Assembly (NCBI GenBank): GCA_964597945.1 | Contig: CAZRAD010000028.1 | Span: 1-23,687, forward strand | Reading direction: 5' to 3' | DNA: 23,687 bases | DNA from: JAPEKQ01 sp964597945 | GTDB taxonomy: Bacteria; Joyebacterota; Joyebacteria; Joyebacterales; Joyebacteraceae | In this document: positions 1-8,863 of the stretch, in pieces | Numbering within the stretch: position 1 is the first letter of the stretch | How the letters are laid out: each line of letters starts with the position of its first letter | Notes under the pieces: model-generated | Told to the model about the DNA's origin: nothing | The model's database searches: none | What the model saw: the letters and a program-made list of their open reading frames with translations, nothing else | Position numbers and translations under genes: made by a program

Positions 1-3000
1 CGCCCACAAGGCGTTCGAGGTCTCCGTCGAGGTCGATGTCCCAGACGGCCGGGGTGTTGTAGATGAGCTCGCCGCCGGCGATGGGCCACCCCTCCTGGGA
101 CGGCGGGTTCGTGCTGATCTGGAGGATATCCGAGTGCTCGCCTTCATTCGCCGATGAATCGATCGCCGCGACCTTGTAGTAGTAGAGCTCGTTCTCATCG
201 AGGCCCGCATCCTCATAGTAGGAGATCAGCTCGACGACGCCATCGTTGACCTGGGCGTACGGGCCGGACATGGACTCGGCGCGGTACACGTTGTACCCCC
301 AGAGATCGTCGCTCGTCACGGGGTTCCAGGTCAGGAAGATCGTCGTTGCCACGACTCTGCCCTCGAGGTCGAGCGGCTGGTCCGGTGGAGTGAGATCGAA
401 GAGGACCGTCCATTCCTTGCCGTCCTCGTCGGCCAGCAGGAGGCGGAAGTGGGATGTGACCGTGCTGACGACCGAGAACTGGAACCCGTCGGAGCCGTCG
501 GCCGTTGTTCCGGCCGCCACGTCGCCCCACGTCTCCGTGCTGTCCACGAGGGTGACCTCGGCGTTCGGGTACCGCAGCGTACCGGTCAACGCGTCGAAGT
601 CGCCGTTGCCCTCGTTGAGCAGTCGGACGGTGAACGTCACGGTCTCGCCGGGATGCGGGATCCCGTCTCCGTTCCCGTCGTCGGTCGACTGGGTCAGCTG
701 CATCACCGGGATCGGTCGGAGCACACGAAGCGTGTACTCATCGGTCCATGTGGTTCTTGTCACAGCGTCCTCGAACTGGACCTCGAGCACCGTCTCGTAC
801 TCGTTCTCACAGTCCGCCGAGATCTGCACCGCGAAGAGCGTATCGAACTGCGCCTGGCTCGTGGCGTTCAGGTCACCGAGATACTCGCTGTCATCCACGA
901 GTGTGAGAAGCGGATCGGTCGACGCGAGCGTGGCGGTGACACCCGTGGCCGCAATCTGACCGGCGTTCTGGACGAGCATGCTCAGCTGGACCGTCTCACC
1001 GGCCTCGGCAAGACCGTTGCCGTTGCCATCGCTCAGACCGAGCGCGTCGTCCTCGATCGTCGTGGAGTTGAACGATACGTGCCCTGCTGCCGCGGACGTG
1101 ACCGCGATCGTGTCCTCGTACGGGAGGTGGTTCGGGGCCGTCACCGTGATCGTCATCTGACCCGTCGTCTCCGGAGTGAACGAGAGCATCACCTGGCCGG
1201 AGGCGTTCGTGTAACCGCGGGCGTAGACCTCGTCGTCCTTCACGACACAGACGAGTGCGCTGTCCACGGCGGCCGGGTTCGATACCGACACGCTCAGAGC
1301 AGCGTCGCCGAGCGGCACGGTGTTCGAATGCACGACCACGAGGTTCTTCGGGCGCGCCGTCCACAGTCTCATCTCCGGGTCACCGAGATACGTGTGGCTC
1401 ATCTGGGTCCAGCGGTCCGTGTTGTCGTACTGGGATTCGGCTACGTACGGCGTCTTGCACGCCGCGCTGACGACGCCGGCGCGGCTCGTGCCCTGCGCAT
1501 AGAGATAGTCGAACCAGGAGTAGTAGTAGTCCTTCGCGGTCGTCGGGAAGCAGAAACGCGTCGGGCCGAACAGCGATGATGCGCCGCCGTCAGGGTTGTT
1601 CATCAGATGCTCTGCGATGCAGTCGTACTCGATCGCGGTCGAGGTGCAATTGAGCATCCAGAAGAAGCCGGACTTCTGCTGGCCGTTCGTAAGCGCGTCG
1701 ACGTCCTGCAGCGTGACGTAGTTGTTCCGGCTGCAGCGCATGATGTCCTTGTTGCCGTGCCCGATGTGCGACGTGATGTTGTAGCCCTGGTTCATCGAGT
1801 CGATGGCCGTCTCGCGGGTCAGCGGCCAGGACATTGGGAATGGATCGTAGTTCTGATACAGCAGCGAGACATGGACGTTCGGTGGAACGAGAGCAAGCGT
1901 CGGCTCCACGACGTCCTCGGCGCCGTCGGTGCTTATCAGCATGCCCTCTTCCCAGTCGTAGGGGAAGAGCACCTCGGCCAGATAGAGGTTCCGCTCCGCG
2001 AACACCGGGTCGGGATTCATGACGTACTCGAACGTCTTGTCCACGAAGGTCTCGGTCTCGATGATCGTCGCGACCGGCGCGCGCCCGACGAACACGTCGG
2101 GATAGAGGTCGAGGCTGTCGCCGGCAGCCGTCGGGCCGCTGTAGCCCTCACCGAAGACGCTGTCGCCGTCTCCGTTCCAGTTTCCGTCGAGGTCGCTGTA
2201 GTAGAGGTCCGTCGAGATCTCCCAGCCACCGTAGTAGGCCGATACGCCGAAGCGGGGCGGGATCACGCCCGTGTCACCACCGAGCAGCACGTAGGTCGTG
2301 CCCCACGATGCGAACGCATCCCGAATGAACAGACGGATGCGCTCCGCCGTGTCGCAACCGCCCGCGTAGTTCGCGTTGATCCACGAAACCGTGCGTACGA
2401 CCGCGGGCACGCCCTTCTTCGTCTTCCAGTCGGCGATCTGCTGGAAGTAGGGCTCGTACTCCTCGCTCGTGATGATGACGTACTCGACGAGGCTGCCCTC
2501 GAGCGACGGGGAATACCTCGGTGCGAAGCCGCCGGGAGAGTCGCCGCTGACGACGGCGACACCCTGCTTCGCGCAGGCGTCGATGTCACCGGGGTTCTCA
2601 ACCATGCCGGCAACGACCCTGCGGTACGTTGCGGCCGCGTCCGCCGTCATCCGGTGGCGCGGGGCCGAGCGGTCCGGCGATGGCGTGAGCTCAAGTCTCG
2701 CCTCGAGGTCGTTCGTCACGACGAGCCGTCCGCTCTCGGGATGATACCGCAGTGGATAGAGGGCCACCGAGACGACGTGATACCCGCCGAGATATCCGTC
2801 GCCGAGGTAGACGGCCCTCTCGCTCGGGTAGACCGCATCGCTGCCGTAGATCTCAGCGGAGGCCTCGATCGGGGTTCTCTCTTCCCCGGTCGGGGTCTCG
2901 GGCTGCATCGGGGCGATCCGGTACGTTCCCGCGAGCGTCTCCTCATCGCCGTGCGATACGACAACGTCCGCAACGCTCATGTCCGCCGGGATGACGAAGT

Positions 3001-3211
3001 GAACGACACGCGCCGGGATGCTCGGAGCGCCCTCGCTTTCGAGCGTGCGATATCCGTCGATCACTGGTGTCACAAGCCGTCCGTCGGCCACGAGTTCGAT
3101 CTGGGATTCGTCGATCGCTACATCGATCGCCGGGGATACAGCCACCGCCACCGAGGCGGTGAGCATCGTGAACCCGGCGACGAGCCAGATCAGCGCGGAT
3201 CTCGAGGTCAT
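1..3211 (-). CDS. C25 (gingipain-like) secreted cysteine protease, 3' end outside the window
   Basis: An exported endopeptidase of the gingipain family, read by translating the minus strand; 1070 codons are present and the frame is still open at the left edge. The ATG at 3211 follows a strong ribosome binding site (AAGGAGG) and begins a signal peptide (MTSRSALIWLVAGF..., cleaved near residue 25). A propeptide-like region covers about 25-220. The C25 domain covers about 240-620, with candidate catalytic His485 in I-G-H-G and Cys522 in L-N-C-T-S, a spacing close to that of gingipain R. It ends at the family-typical L-G-D-P-E-M-R-L-W. Ig-like/CARDB-like modules follow, then a fibronectin-III-like module near 975-1050 and the start of a repeat with D-x-D-x-D-G-D (FG-GAP/propeller style). 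It is a diverged paralog of the next protease upstream (3678-7079). Its C-terminal sorting domain, if any, lies outside the window. The family call is firm; the substrate is unknown. Confidence 0.9.
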   Translation of the reverse strand, partial: MTSRSALIWLVAGFTMLTASVAVAVSPAIDVAIDESQIELVADGRLVTPVIDGYRTLESEGAPSIPARVVHFVIPADMSVADVVVSHGDEETLAGTYRIAPMQPETPTGEERTPIEASAEIYGSDAVYPSERAVYLGDGYLGGYHVVSVALYPLRYHPESGRLVVTNDLEARLELTPSPDRSAPRHRMTADAAATYRRVVAGMVENPGDIDACAKQGVAVVSGDSPGGFAPRYSPSLEGSLVEYVIITSEEYEPYFQQIADWKTKKGVPAVVRTVSWINANYAGGCDTAERIRLFIRDAFASWGTTYVLLGGDTGVIPPRFGVSAYYGGWEISTDLYYSDLDGNWNGDGDSVFGEGYSGPTAAGDSLDLYPDVFVGRAPVATIIETETFVDKTFEYVMNPDPVFAERNLYLAEVLFPYDWEEGMLISTDGAEDVVEPTLALVPPNVHVSLLYQNYDPFPMSWPLTRETAIDSMNQGYNITSHIGHGNKDIMRCSRNNYVTLQDVDALTNGQQKSGFFWMLNCTSTAIEYDCIAEHLMNNPDGGASSLFGPTRFCFPTTAKDYYYSWFDYLYAQGTSRAGVVSAACKTPYVAESQYDNTDRWTQMSHTYLGDPEMRLWTARPKNLVVVHSNTVPLGDAALSVSVSNPAAVDSALVCVVKDDEVYARGYTNASGQVMLSFTPETTGQMTITVTAPNHLPYEDTIAVTSAAAGHVSFNSTTIEDDALGLSDGNGNGLAEAGETVQLSMLVQNAGQIAATGVTATLASTDPLLTLVDDSEYLGDLNATSQAQFDTLFAVQISADCENEYETVLEVQFEDAVTRTTWTDEYTLRVLRPIPVMQLTQSTDDGNGDGIPHPGETVTFTVRLLNEGNGDFDALTGTLRYPNAEVTLVDSTETWGDVAAGTTADGSDGFQFSVVSTVTSHFRLLLADEDGKEWTVLFDLTPPDQPLDLEGRVVATTIFLTWNPVTSDDLWGYNVYRAESMSGPYAQVNDGVVELISYYEDAGLDENELYYYKVAAIDSSANEGEHSDILQISTNPPSQEGWPIAGGELIYNTPAVWDIDLDGDLERLVG

Positions 3212-3561
3212 CACGTCCTCCTTCTGCAGTTGCTTGCTGTTCGAGCGTGGGTCGCTCTCTTTCTATTCATGCGAGTGCGCGACCGGTCCACCACGGACCG
3301 CTCCGGGCCGGCCGGTCTTCAGACACGAAAGGGACCGAGGCGTCGTCGGCAGGCACCCGGTCCCGGTACATGGCAGTACGTCAGTGGGCGAGGGCCCACA
3401 CACCAGTCACCGCCGCGTCCGGTCCTCCGGACAGCCCGCGCGTCACGCGTCGTGTTCGTGATGTCGACTCGGTTCGCTCAGAGCAGTAGCAGTGTGGGGT
3501 GTGATGCCTCTCCTGTGATGCGTTTCGCCCAATGCGCGGCAACGTGTGAGGTATCAACTAT
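3212..3561 (-). other. long untranslated leader between promoter and C25 protease
   Basis: About 350 bases lie between the predicted transcription start and the ATG at 3211. I see no convincing gene on either strand. Two perfect short hairpins are present: 3284-3300 (CGGTCC, 5-base loop, GGACCG) and 3417-3432 (GTCCGG, TCCT loop, CCGGAC). I recognise no known riboswitch. The length and hairpins leave room for leader-based control, but this is only a possibility. Confidence 0.4.
3217..3223 (-). promoter_or_regulatory. ribosome binding site fixing the C25 protease start
   Basis: On the minus strand AAGGAGG ends five bases before the ATG at 3211. It is a near-perfect Shine-Dalgarno sequence and directly precedes the signal peptide, so this start is well supported. 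Confidence 0.8.
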
Positions 3562-3568
3562 CAAATCT

Positions 3569-3597
3569 ATCTTATCACAATAACGCGAGCGCGTCAA
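3569..3597 (-). promoter_or_regulatory. sigma70-type promoter for the C25 protease at 1-3211
   Basis: On the minus strand TTGACG (-35, at 3592-3597) is followed by a 17-base spacer and TAAGAT (-10, at 3569-3574). The -10 is preceded by TGA, giving an extended -10. The local sequence is AT-rich in an otherwise GC-rich window. The upstream C25 gene has the same arrangement, including the shared TCCTTGACG. Confidence 0.65.
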
Positions 3598-3677
3598 GGA
3601 GGTTTCGCCTCGGCGCGCCCGTCGTATGTGCGAGCAATGGAGCCTCCTGGTGCTTTCCGAAGCGATTCCCCGGGCAG

Positions 3678-6600
3678 CTACTTGAGAAGCACCATTTTCC
3701 GCGCGTTTCTCCAGCCGTCGATCTCGGCACGGAGGAAGTAGATGCCCGACGAGACCTTGCGTCCGCGCGAGTCCGTCCCGTCCCAGACGACGGCATGCTC
3801 CCCGGCGTCCGATCTGCCCTCGACCAGCGTCGTCACCTTGCGGCCGCGGACGTCGTAGACCGCGAGGCGGACCTGCGCGTTCTCAGAGGCTACGAAGTAG
3901 TGCACGCTCGTCGTCGGATTGAACGGGTTGGGGCTGTTCTGATCCAGACGGTGCGACGCCGCGACGAGTCCGTCTTCGACACCGGTCGTTCCGATGAGGG
4001 AGAGGTCGTCCAGAAGCCTCGTGACGTACTCGACGTGGGTCGACGGGTAGCTCCCGCCGGTCGTGCCGCCGAGCAGCACCGGAACCATATAGCGGTGTGC
4101 CCCATTGACCGGATCGACGTAGACAGTTCCGCGGTCCTCGGCGCTCTGGTCCGTCCAGAGGAGCTCCGTGCCCGGATCGTCCGGGCCGATCTTGCCGATG
4201 AACTGGTCCGGGTCGTTCTGATAGTCGTACGGGAAGCTCATCCCGTCGGTGAGGCCGCCGGTCTGACCGACCAGTGTCTGAACGTTGCCGACCAGCTTCG
4301 CGCTGCCCATCGCATAGGTGCAGTGGAAACGGTCCCACAGGTCCAGTTGAGATGCGCTTCCGCTCTCGCTGTACTGCCCGCCGAAGTTCGGCTCCTCGAT
4401 ATAGAGACTGCCGCCCGCATCGGTGAAGGCGAGCAGGGCGGCCGCTTCTTCCTCGGTCATGTGGACGTTGAGTCCGCCGAAGTTCACGACGCCGCCGAGG
4501 TAGATGACGAGGTCGTAGGGCGAGAGGTCGGTGGGGATCGTCTCCGTGTACTTGTAGAGTTCACCGATCGAGTCGAGCGCGTCGACCCAGGCGACCTCCG
4601 TTCCGTCGGTGACACCGTACATGTCGCCAACGCCGTCGAAGGGCAGGTCGCCGTCGTCGGCATCCCAGAGAAGGATGCGCGCGTTGACGCTCGACGCGAT
4701 CGGCCCGACCGCTGTCACGGTCTCGTCGACATTGCCCCAGAGGTCGACCGCGACAACGGCGTAGTAGTACGGCTGCATGTCGGTGACCGATGTGTCGTCC
4801 CATGTCGTCGCACCGGCGGAGAGAATGCCGCTGGCCACAGGTGTTCTGCCCGAGATGTCACTGAACGGTTCTGTGCTGCGGTACAGACGATACGCAGCGA
4901 AGTCGGCGGGCGCGGCGTATCCGGACCAGTCGAGCTGGATCTCGCTTCCGAGGTCGAACGGGTCCGCCGCTCTCAGCGTCTCGATATCTGCGGGAGGCGT
5001 CGTGTCCGGCGGCGTATCCGCGATCGGGAGCGACTCGGAGTAGGGAAGCACCCCCGGGCCGGTGATCGTCATCATGACCGATCCGGACGTCGTCGGGTCG
5101 AGATCGACCGTGGCGATGCCGTCGGCCCCGGTTGTGAAGGTCTCCGCGATCTCCGTATTGCTGAAGTACAGGACGGCGTCCGGAATCGCGCGACCGTCGG
5201 AACCGCGGACGGTGACGAGGAACGGCTCGCCGGAGAGCGGCACGGAATCGGGGTGATTCACGGTAGCGGCCGAAGGCGTCGTCGTCCAGATGCGCATCTC
5301 CGGGTCGCCCAGGAGATTGAGTTCGTAGAGCACGTAGCGCGTGTACCCGTCACTCCTGGCCTCGCTGACGAACTCGTCCTTGTGGGCCGCATGCGCCACG
5401 CCGATGACGTCCTGACCCTCGTTGAACAGCTGTCTGAAGAACTCGCGGTCGTAGCGGTCGGATGTGCCGTTGCCGGGCGCGCCCGGCGAGCCCCAGCCGT
5501 AGCGGCTGTTGCCGATGAAGGCGACGCCGCCGCCCTGCGAGTTCATCCAGTGCTCGGCGATGCAGTTGTAGTCGATAGCGGCGGGCCAGCATCCGATCGA
5601 GTACCAGATGCCCTGACGGTCGTAATTCGAGAGCCCGTCCATATCGCTGTTATAGAGCGACGAACTGCCGATGCTCATCACGTTGTAGTAGGCGTGGCCC
5701 ATGTGATTCGTGATGTTCTGTCCGCTGCTGAGTTCGGAGACCGTGCGTGACTTCGTGAGCTGACCGTTCGTCTGATAGAGCTTCGTGATCGGATCGAAAG
5801 TCGATGGGACGGAGTCGTCATCGATCATGTCCTTGGCGATCCCTCCGTCGGTCCAGGGTTCGCTCCACAGTACCTCGGCCAGGAAGAGCATGTTCTCCTG
5901 ATAGTCGGTCGGGAGCGTGTTGCCGGCCGGGGCGCCTTCATAGGTGAGGACCTTGGTGACGAACCTCGAGGCTTCGGCGGACGTGTTCACGGGAGCGCGG
6001 CCGACGAAGACGTCGGCATAGAGATCGATAGTGTCCTGCGTGATCTCGCCCCACGTGTCATCTCCGTCACCGTTCCAGGTCCCGTCGAGATCGGAGAAGT
6101 AGAGGTCGCACCGGAGGGCGTTCTCGTTGGCGCTGCCAACGTCCTTGGCGAAGGCCGTCCGCGCCGGCACGATGTCCGTGTCGCCGGCGAGGAGGATCCA
6201 CGTTGTTCCCTGGCTCGTGTAATAGTCGATGATGCAGTTGCGGATCTTCTCCTGGTTGTCGACGCCCGCGTAGTTCGAGTAGATCCACGAGGTCGTGACG
6301 ATCTCGGCCGGCACGCCCTTGTCGGTCTTCCAGTCGGCGAGCGGCTGGAGCTCATCGACGTAGTCCGGGCCTGTGATGATGAGGTAGTCGGTCCCCGCGT
6401 CTCTCGACCTGAGCGTAGTGGGATTGCGTACGTCGTTCGGGTTCTCGACCATGTTCCGGACGCGCGCGGCAACCGCGGTCTCTGCGCGCTCCGAACGCGT
6501 CTGCGGGCGCCGCAGCGAACGATCGGCAGGAGAGAGCTCGAGCGAGAGGTCGATCGACCGGTTGAGCGAGAGGGTCCCGGTCGTCGGTTCATACTGAACG

Positions 6601-7079
6601 GGATAGACGGCGACCGTGGCTACGGTATAGCCGCCGATGTTCCCGGTGTCGATCAGTCGGGCCGGCGCCGCCGGATACAGGCCGGATGTGCCGTAGATGC
6701 TGGGATCCGGATCGCGCCATTCGGCGACGTAGGGGAGCGAGAGAGCGTGCTGCGGCTGGACGGGCCGCACACGGAATCGACCGTCGAGCCGGACCGTGCC
6801 ACCCACCACGGCAGTCACGCCGGACGCCGTCATCCCGTCGGGGAGCGCGAAGCGGACGTAGCGCACGGGGAGCTCGGGTCGGCCGAGCTCGAGCGTCGTT
6901 CGGAGACCATCGATCGCGACCACGTCGTGTCCGCGATACTCAGAGATGACAACGTCATCCTCATCGAAATCGCAGGTTGTGGTCAGCGCCGGCGCGGCAG
7001 ATGCCGATGGCGCGAGACACAGGGCGGCGAGCAGAAGCACGACCGCGGACGCGGTGATCCGGAGTCCGGACAGACGCAT
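3678..7079 (-). CDS. C25 (gingipain-like) secreted cysteine protease with FlgD-like C-terminal sorting domain
   Basis: An exported cysteine endopeptidase of 1133 residues. I chose the ATG at 7079, not the in-frame one at 7127, because 7079 has an AGGGAGG ribosome binding site and starts a clean signal peptide (MRLSGLRITASAVVLLLAAL, cleaved near residue 29). The 7127 codon sits about where transcription should start. The C25 domain is roughly 215-600, with candidate catalytic His462 (M-G-H) and Cys497 (I-G-C-W), ending at G-D-P-E-M-R-I-W. Next come an Ig-like module (about 605-690) and a fibronectin-III-like module (about 700-800). A Rossmann-like segment resembling class I glutamine amidotransferase folds (about 805-1020) follows. 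The C-terminal FlgD-like/type-A sorting domain (about 1045-1133) carries SPNPFNP, V-Y-D-V-R-G-R and S-G-I-Y-F, and ends K-M-V-L-L-K. The protein is probably secreted by a type-IX-like route and may be surface-attached; that route is inferred from the domain alone. Confidence 0.92.
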   Translation of the reverse strand: MRLSGLRITASAVVLLLAALCLAPSASAAPALTTTCDFDEDDVVISEYRGHDVVAIDGLRTTLELGRPELPVRYVRFALPDGMTASGVTAVVGGTVRLDGRFRVRPVQPQHALSLPYVAEWRDPDPSIYGTSGLYPAAPARLIDTGNIGGYTVATVAVYPVQYEPTTGTLSLNRSIDLSLELSPADRSLRRPQTRSERAETAVAARVRNMVENPNDVRNPTTLRSRDAGTDYLIITGPDYVDELQPLADWKTDKGVPAEIVTTSWIYSNYAGVDNQEKIRNCIIDYYTSQGTTWILLAGDTDIVPARTAFAKDVGSANENALRCDLYFSDLDGTWNGDGDDTWGEITQDTIDLYADVFVGRAPVNTSAEASRFVTKVLTYEGAPAGNTLPTDYQENMLFLAEVLWSEPWTDGGIAKDMIDDDSVPSTFDPITKLYQTNGQLTKSRTVSELSSGQNITNHMGHAYYNVMSIGSSSLYNSDMDGLSNYDRQGIWYSIGCWPAAIDYNCIAEHWMNSQGGGVAFIGNSRYGWGSPGAPGNGTSDRYDREFFRQLFNEGQDVIGVAHAAHKDEFVSEARSDGYTRYVLYELNLLGDPEMRIWTTTPSAATVNHPDSVPLSGEPFLVTVRGSDGRAIPDAVLYFSNTEIAETFTTGADGIATVDLDPTTSGSVMMTITGPGVLPYSESLPIADTPPDTTPPADIETLRAADPFDLGSEIQLDWSGYAAPADFAAYRLYRSTEPFSDISGRTPVASGILSAGATTWDDTSVTDMQPYYYAVVAVDLWGNVDETVTAVGPIASSVNARILLWDADDGDLPFDGVGDMYGVTDGTEVAWVDALDSIGELYKYTETIPTDLSPYDLVIYLGGVVNFGGLNVHMTEEEAAALLAFTDAGGSLYIEEPNFGGQYSESGSASQLDLWDRFHCTYAMGSAKLVGNVQTLVGQTGGLTDGMSFPYDYQNDPDQFIGKIGPDDPGTELLWTDQSAEDRGTVYVDPVNGAHRYMVPVLLGGTTGGSYPSTHVEYVTRLLDDLSLIGTTGVEDGLVAASHRLDQNSPNPFNPTTSVHYFVASENAQVRLAVYDVRGRKVTTLVEGRSDAGEHAVVWDGTDSRGRKVSSGIYFLRAEIDGWRNARKMVLLK

Positions 7080-7130
7080 CGAGTCCTCCCTCAGCGGGTG
7101 TGATATCAGTGCAACTTTGCTTATCATAAC

Positions 7131-7159
7131 ATTTTACCTTAGTTTTGGCTGTTCGTCAA
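7131..7159 (-). promoter_or_regulatory. sigma70-type promoter for the C25 protease at 3678-7079
   Basis: On the minus strand TTGACG (7154-7159), a 17-base spacer and TAAAAT (7131-7136) match the housekeeping consensus at 5/6 and 5/6. The predicted transcription start lies near 7124, leaving a leader of about 45 bases before the ATG at 7079. Confidence 0.75.
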
Positions 7160-7171
7160 GGATTGATGAAG

Positions 7172-7209
7172 GGATGACCGCTATTGAGCGGGGTCCGATG
7201 GGGTCATCC
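7172..7209. repeat. inverted repeat upstream of the protease promoter
   Basis: GGATGACC at 7172-7179 and GGTCATCC at 7202-7209 are perfect 8-base inverted repeats. A competing hairpin, CCGCT-ATTG-AGCGG, is nested at 7178-7191. The element sits about 50-85 bases upstream of the start of transcription of the minus-strand protease, where an activator or repressor site could lie. Function is unproven. In the rest of 7210-7350 I see only one more small hairpin, at 7322-7340 (GCTCCT, 7-base loop, AGGAGC). Confidence 0.4.
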
Positions 7210-7355
7210 TGCGTGTGGCGCGGCGTACCGAGCCTACTCTCTATGATGCGGGACAGGCGGTGCAGATGCCCGGCGACCGGATGGGCGTGCCACACGGGGC
7301 CGCGTATCGCTACGGGATGATGCTCCTGACGCAGAGGAGCGCATTCGAGACGCGA

Positions 7356-7385
7356 AACGCCTCCGACCGCGAGGCCGGAGGCGTT
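7356..7385 (-). terminator. intrinsic terminator-like hairpin after the adhesin-like gene
   Basis: A perfect 10-bp stem (AACGCCTCCG / CGGAGGCGTT) with a 10-base loop begins about 60 bases past the stop of the minus-strand gene at 7446. On that strand it is followed by TTTCGCG, a weak U-tract. It separates this gene from the protease downstream, in agreement with the separate protease promoter. Confidence 0.6.
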
Positions 7386-7445
7386 ATCAGGACGATATGT
7401 CGGTGATGCGGCAGGCCCGAGCACATTCGGACCGGGTCGAGTCGG

Positions 7446-8678
7446 CTATCGGTAGAAGGCCTTGATGCTGCCCCAGCTCGACTGCTCGACCGGTGTTTCG
7501 GTCGCCTCGACCCACAGATCGTCGACCATGATCCCCGCTCCGCCCGCAACGCCGGGACCGCAGCCGTTGTCGGTCGTTGTGAACCGGAACCGGTACCACA
7601 GATTGCTCGCAGGGAGGAAGGGCGTCACGTCGATGCCGTCGAGACCGGATGTGGACCAGCCGTCGCACTGCTCGAAGTCGCCCCAGTATGCGCCTATCAG
7701 ATACCATGTTGCGCCGTCCGTTGAGAGGTACTCGTTGACCCCGTCGTTGTCCACGGTCGGAACCTCCATGTGCATCGCGTAGCGAAGCGTACACGTGGAT
7801 GCTCCGGTGAGGGAGTGGAGGCTGATCATCGGTGTGATGAGTGAGTTGTCGACATTGGCCGGGATCAGCGAGGTATCGGCGTCATCGCCGCACCACCAGC
7901 TGTGCGGGTCGGAGGCCGCGGGGCACATCCTGTCGATGATGTGCCAGTAGTCTCCCACCGCGCCTATTACGGAGGGCGTGCAGAGCCCGACGCCGTCCTC
8001 GACGTCGTCGAAGAAGTACTCGGCGCCCCCGTAGAAGTCGAAGATCTTGATGTTGTCGACCATGAATGCGCCGCCGACCGACGCATAGTTGCCGTCCTCG
8101 TCGGACCATGCGCCGTCGGAGATGAATCGGAACCTGGCCACGAACGGGTTGTCGTACGCGCTGAGCACGAAGCCGTACGTTCCGAGATCCTGCCAGCCGG
8201 CGCTCGTTCCGTCGTATCCTGCGTTCAGGTTCCTGAACACGCCCGTGCTCTCGGCCTGCACGTACGTGAAATCGTAGCCGGCCTCCGAGTCGAAGCGATA
8301 CGCGAAGGTCAGGACCGGGTAGTATGCTCCGGTCACATCTGTTGAGGGGATGTCCAGCCGATCGTCCCAGGCGTTGCCGTACCCACCGTCGGCATCGAAA
8401 GCGAACGACCCACACCAGTAGTGATATGTGCCGTGGTTGGCCATGTACGTGTCGACGTGGAAGTGTGGCGTGGCGCCCACCGTGTGATCGACGGTCGTCC
8501 ATCCGTTGGTTCCGCTCTCCATGTCATCAGCCCATATGACCGTGGCGCGCGACGCGTGATAGGGGTCGGCCAGTGTCGGTGTGGCGACCTCCGGCGACTT
8601 CGCGACGACCGAGGCCGCACAGAGAGTGAGAGCGGCACAGACGACCGCGCAGAGAGACAGCGTACGCAGGAGTCCCAT
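7446..8678 (-). CDS. secreted two-module beta-sandwich (cleaved-adhesin/choice-of-anchor-like) protein with short W-G-x-I-K-A tail
   Basis: A 410-residue exported protein of unknown function. The ATG at 8678 is chosen because a GGGAGG site precedes it by seven bases and a signal peptide follows (MGLLRTLSLCAVVCAAL..., cleaved near residue 27). The open frame continues upstream to 8867, but that part lacks these signals. Two successive modules are visible, about 40-250 and 255-390. Each starts with an acidic D-D-x-E-like strand, has an aromatic W-C-G element, and ends in hydrophobic beta strands. The layout resembles cleaved-adhesin or immune-inhibitor-A-type jelly rolls. Motifs include M-V-D-N-I-K-I-F-D and W-W-C-G-D-D-A-D-T. 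The last ten residues are S-W-G-S-I-K-A-F-Y-R. It is a paralog of the gene immediately upstream, with clear similarity along the full length. It may be an adhesin, a carbohydrate-binding protein or an enzyme accessory; the sequence does not decide. Confidence 0.8.
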   Translation of the reverse strand: MGLLRTLSLCAVVCAALTLCAASVVAKSPEVATPTLADPYHASRATVIWADDMESGTNGWTTVDHTVGATPHFHVDTYMANHGTYHYWCGSFAFDADGGYGNAWDDRLDIPSTDVTGAYYPVLTFAYRFDSEAGYDFTYVQAESTGVFRNLNAGYDGTSAGWQDLGTYGFVLSAYDNPFVARFRFISDGAWSDEDGNYASVGGAFMVDNIKIFDFYGGAEYFFDDVEDGVGLCTPSVIGAVGDYWHIIDRMCPAASDPHSWWCGDDADTSLIPANVDNSLITPMISLHSLTGASTCTLRYAMHMEVPTVDNDGVNEYLSTDGATWYLIGAYWGDFEQCDGWSTSGLDGIDVTPFLPASNLWYRFRFTTTDNGCGPGVAGGAGIMVDDLWVEATETPVEQSSWGSIKAFYR

Positions 8679-8685
8679 TTGTGTA

Positions 8686-8691
8686 CCTCCC
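8686..8691 (-). promoter_or_regulatory. ribosome binding site deciding the start at 8678
   Basis: GGGAGG on the minus strand lies seven bases before the ATG at 8678 and separates the real signal-peptide start from an unsupported 63-codon upstream extension. Confidence 0.7.
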
Positions 8692-8756
8692 GTGAAGACA
8701 ACCTGTGTCACTCCATTCGTCTGGCCCGCTGGAGTGACTCTTTTCCCGGTGGCGTC

Positions 8757-8785
8757 ATTCTCGACACCGCGCACCACTCTGTCAA
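8757..8785 (-). promoter_or_regulatory. sigma70-type promoter for the adhesin-like gene at 7446-8678
   Basis: On the minus strand TTGACA (8780-8785), a perfect -35, is followed by a 17-base spacer and GAGAAT (8757-8762), 4/6 to the -10 consensus. The predicted leader is about 70 bases. I see no terminator for the upstream gene between 8786 and 8863, so some read-through is possible. Confidence 0.5.
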
Positions 8786-8863
8786 CCCGAAAACCGGACT
8801 TGCGACCGTGAGCCGCGCTCTTCGCAATGCCAGACGCGGTAACGTGTTGTGCGCCTTTCGGGG

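Noticed and set aside
1607..3583. Long open frame on the plus strand (658 codons) opposite the C25 protease.
   Set aside because: Its product is Arg/Asp/Val-rich with no recognisable domain, as expected for an antisense frame in GC-rich coding DNA. The minus strand has a signal peptide, C25 motifs and a ribosome binding site.
3546..5750. Long open frame on the plus strand (734 codons) opposite the second C25 protease.
   Set aside because: Low-complexity, charge-rich translation without a domain; it runs across the protease promoter and is a shadow of the minus-strand gene.
7077..7127. Upstream ATG at 7127 as start of the C25 protease.
   Set aside because: It sits at the predicted transcription start, lacks a ribosome binding site and would put 16 extra residues ahead of a normal signal peptide.
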